Assembly (NCBI GenBank): GCA_003152955.1
Contig: PMBQ01000345.1
Coordinates: 1 to 7,490 of the forward strand
Direction of reading: 5' to 3'
DNA: 7,490 nt
Source of the DNA: Candidatus Bathyarchaeota archaeon
GTDB lineage: Archaea; Thermoproteota; Bathyarchaeia; 40CM-2-53-6; FEN-987
This document shows, one piece after another, positions 6,726 to 7,490 of the stretch (position 1 is the first letter of the stretch; each line of letters opens with the position of its first letter). Under the pieces are notes generated by a model. It saw only the letters and a list, made by a program, of their open reading frames with translations. It had not been told where the DNA came from and did not search any database. The position numbers and the translations under genes are program-made.

Positions 6726-6929
6726 TGCTGTTTTACTCTAGGCCTGTCCACAATAATACTCTGAGACATCACAATACCTCGACACCTATCATGAACCTTG
6801 CACCTTTACCTTTTTCGATAACGTACGAATTATCGCGTATTTCCGCACATGCACTAAGATCAATGAATTGAAAACAAACTACAGCAAACTGCAAAACACA
6901 ACACATCCAAACAAAGCGACAAGACACGT

Positions 6930-6953
6930 CTCGCTTTCTGGGAGCGAAGCGAG
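6930..6953. other. Stem-loop
   Basis: CTCGCTT (6930-6936) pairs perfectly with AAGCGAG (6947-6953) around a 10-nt loop. It lies immediately downstream of copy C2 in that copy's orientation. Confidence 0.5.
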
Positions 6954-6960
6954 CACGGTG

Positions 6961-7013
6961 TAAAAGTGTGTGTGGGGTACTACTGGTGCGTCCATCGCAA
7001 TTTGAACCGTCAT
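6961..7013 (-). repeat. tRNA-3'-end-like CA repeat, copy C2
   Basis: Minus strand: TGACGGTTCAAATTGCGATG, GACGCACCA, spacer GTAGT, ACCCCACACACACTTTTA. It is very close to copy B over its whole length and shares the 11-mer CCAGTAGTACC with copies D and F. Copy C1 is directly adjacent in tandem. Confidence 0.75.
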
Positions 7014-7015
7014 TC

Positions 7016-7051
7016 TAGTGTGTGTGGGTCTGATGGTGCGCACACACACTA
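7016..7051 (-). repeat. CA repeat, copy C1, forming a perfect 11-bp hairpin
   Basis: Minus strand: TAGTGTGTGTG, then CGCACCA with spacer TCAG and ACC, then CACACACACTA. The outer arms (7016-7026 and 7041-7051) are perfect complements of 11 bp with a 14-nt loop that holds the CGCACCA core. No other copy has both arms in full. Confidence 0.75.
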
Positions 7052-7061
7052 CCCCTCCATG

Positions 7062-7081
7062 TTAGGGGAAGTGTCCCCTAA
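7062..7081. other. Tetraloop hairpin
   Basis: TTAGGGGA (7062-7069) and TCCCCTAA (7074-7081) pair perfectly over 8 bp around AGTG. It could be a terminator-like or binding-site structure. Confidence 0.5.
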
Positions 7082-7140
7082 TGACCCTCTTCCGAAATGA
7101 CAAGCTTTCGCGTGATCCTCCGAATACGCGCAGACCATCT

Positions 7141-7311
7141 ATCGCGCGACAGCTCGTGTCATGGCAATTCTATACACAGAATCCATAGCGCGACGTACGC
7201 GCGCACGCGCAGTTTGTGCGCGGCAGTTATCTTTGAGATACGGCGCGTGTGCCGCGCATTACGCGCGTAACATGAAAAAACATGCGCAATAATCCGCTAA
7301 ACGCGCGTAAC
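7141..7311 (+). ncRNA. Candidate structured RNA or structured DNA block, GCGC-rich
   Basis: The block folds well by eye. TCGCGC (7142-7147) pairs with GCGCGA (7188-7193), enclosing two hairpins with no unpaired base between them: GACA/TGTC (7148-7160) and a bulged ATGG-CA-ATTCT/AGAATCCAT stem (7161-7186), that is, a three-way junction. Next, TGCGCGGCA (7217-7225) pairs perfectly with TGCCGCGCA (7250-7258), with an inner TATCT/AGATA hairpin; an alternative CGCGCAC/GTGCGCG stem (7200-7206/7216-7222) competes with it. ACGCGCGTAAC is repeated exactly at 7261 and 7301, 40 bp apart; the first copy lies in a 12-bp palindrome (7259-7270). CG-rich alternating sequence pairs easily by chance, so an RNA gene is only a possibility, and the strand is assumed from copy F. 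Confidence 0.3.
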
Positions 7312-7350
7312 TGTCCGAATAGTGTACGTTAGATCCATCTCCGCGCAATT

Positions 7351-7399
7351 GCAGAGTTCGAATCTCGATGCCCGCTCCAGTAGTACCACGCACACAAAA
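7351..7399 (+). repeat. tRNA-3'-end-like CA repeat, copy F
   Basis: GCAGAGTTCGAATCTC, then GATGCCCGCTCCA, spacer GTAGT, ACCACGCACACAAAA. This copy has the most tRNA-like T loop (TTCGAAT, 7 nt) but only three T-stem pairs (GAG/CTC). GCGCGTA at 7303-7309 could pair with six of seven positions of TGCCCGC, yet no D arm or anticodon arm is convincing, so it is a tRNA-like relic rather than a tRNA. Confidence 0.6.
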
Positions 7400-7448
7400 C
7401 CCCCAGACTGACTGGTATGCTCCAGCCAGATTCGGATAATGGAGGCAA

Positions 7449-7490
7449 TTGCGGACGCTTATCTTGAAGACTCTTATCGAAGATGAGGGA
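7449..7490 (+). CDS. Possible start of a gene running off the right edge
   Basis: A TTG at 7449 preceded by GGAGG (7441-7445, only 3 nt spacing) opens a frame reading LRTLILKTLIEDEG to the window end. The spacing is short and only 14 codons are visible, so it is weakly supported. Confidence 0.2.
   Translation, partial: MRTLILKTLIEDEG

Larger units (their letters stand above)
6712..7490. other. 779-bp region without a complete gene, rich in inverted repeats
   Basis: No complete protein gene is supported. From left to right it contains: an A/C-rich stretch (about 6840-6925), a 7-bp stem-loop (6930-6953), repeat copy C2, the hairpin-forming copy C1, an 8-bp tetraloop hairpin (7062-7081), a GCGC-rich self-complementary block (7130-7320) and repeat copy F. 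A possible gene start is at the right edge. Confidence 0.6.

Noticed and set aside
6605..6871. 88-codon plus-strand frame
   Set aside because: It overlaps the start of the minus-strand 434-aa frame, has no good ribosome binding site and unlikely composition.
7303..7379. Complete tRNA gene ending in copy F
   Set aside because: The acceptor could pair at six of seven positions and the T loop is good, but the T stem has only three pairs and no D arm or anticodon arm fits.
6930..7404. CRISPR array or integron attC cluster
   Set aside because: The repeats are unevenly spaced, in mixed orientations and without similar-length spacers; no GTTRRRY/RYYYAAC attC boxes pair around them and no integrase or Cas gene is present.

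Overview
The window most likely comes from a mesophilic archaeon, and Nitrososphaeria (Thaumarchaeota) or a neighbouring lineage such as Bathyarchaeia fits best. The reasons are TTG start codons on several genes, TATA-like boxes about 25-30 nt before start codons (leaderless-type promoters), a TnpB remnant whose N-terminus resembles archaeal IS200/IS605-family proteins, a small C2H2-type zinc-finger protein, and genes spaced singly rather than in operons. The assignment is an inference from sequence alone.

Layout. Positions 1-654 hold the C-terminal nuclease half of a tailed-virus large terminase, cut by the window edge, so the left end is a provirus or its remnant. Next is a non-coding stretch with a broken TnpB N-terminus (about 859-967). 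Its residual frame runs into a radical SAM gene of the spore photoproduct lyase-like (COG1533) family, whose true start is the ATG at 1022 behind a strong Shine-Dalgarno. An unrecognised 178-aa protein with a coiled-coil front half (2141-2677) follows, then a 37-aa zinc-finger microprotein on the minus strand (2979-3092), then leuA (2-isopropylmalate synthase, 3578-5134), the one clear housekeeping gene. A minus-strand 434-aa beta-propeller-like protein (5407-6711) appears to lack a normal N-terminus. The last 780 bases have no convincing complete gene but are dense in inverted repeats.

The most unusual feature is a family of short dispersed repeats. At least seven copies lie in the intergenic regions from about 2026 to 7399. 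Each has a (C)GC(A/T)CCA core, a 4-5 nt spacer, ACC(C), and a CA-rich tail (shortest in the copy at 3306-3337). Four copies are preceded by a TTCAAAT- or TTCGAAT-type block resembling a tRNA T-arm, so the whole looks like the 3' end of a tRNA joined to a conserved CA tail. Every intergenic region right of the radical SAM gene has a copy and no coding region does. The right end (7141-7379) also has a GC-rich, strongly self-complementary block that can fold into a three-way junction and long hairpins, and ends at one of these tRNA-like copies. This is the best candidate here for an undescribed element or RNA.

The genes do not form an obvious pathway. LeuA acts in leucine synthesis; the viral, transposon and repeat material suggests an accessory region that has accumulated insertions next to core genes.
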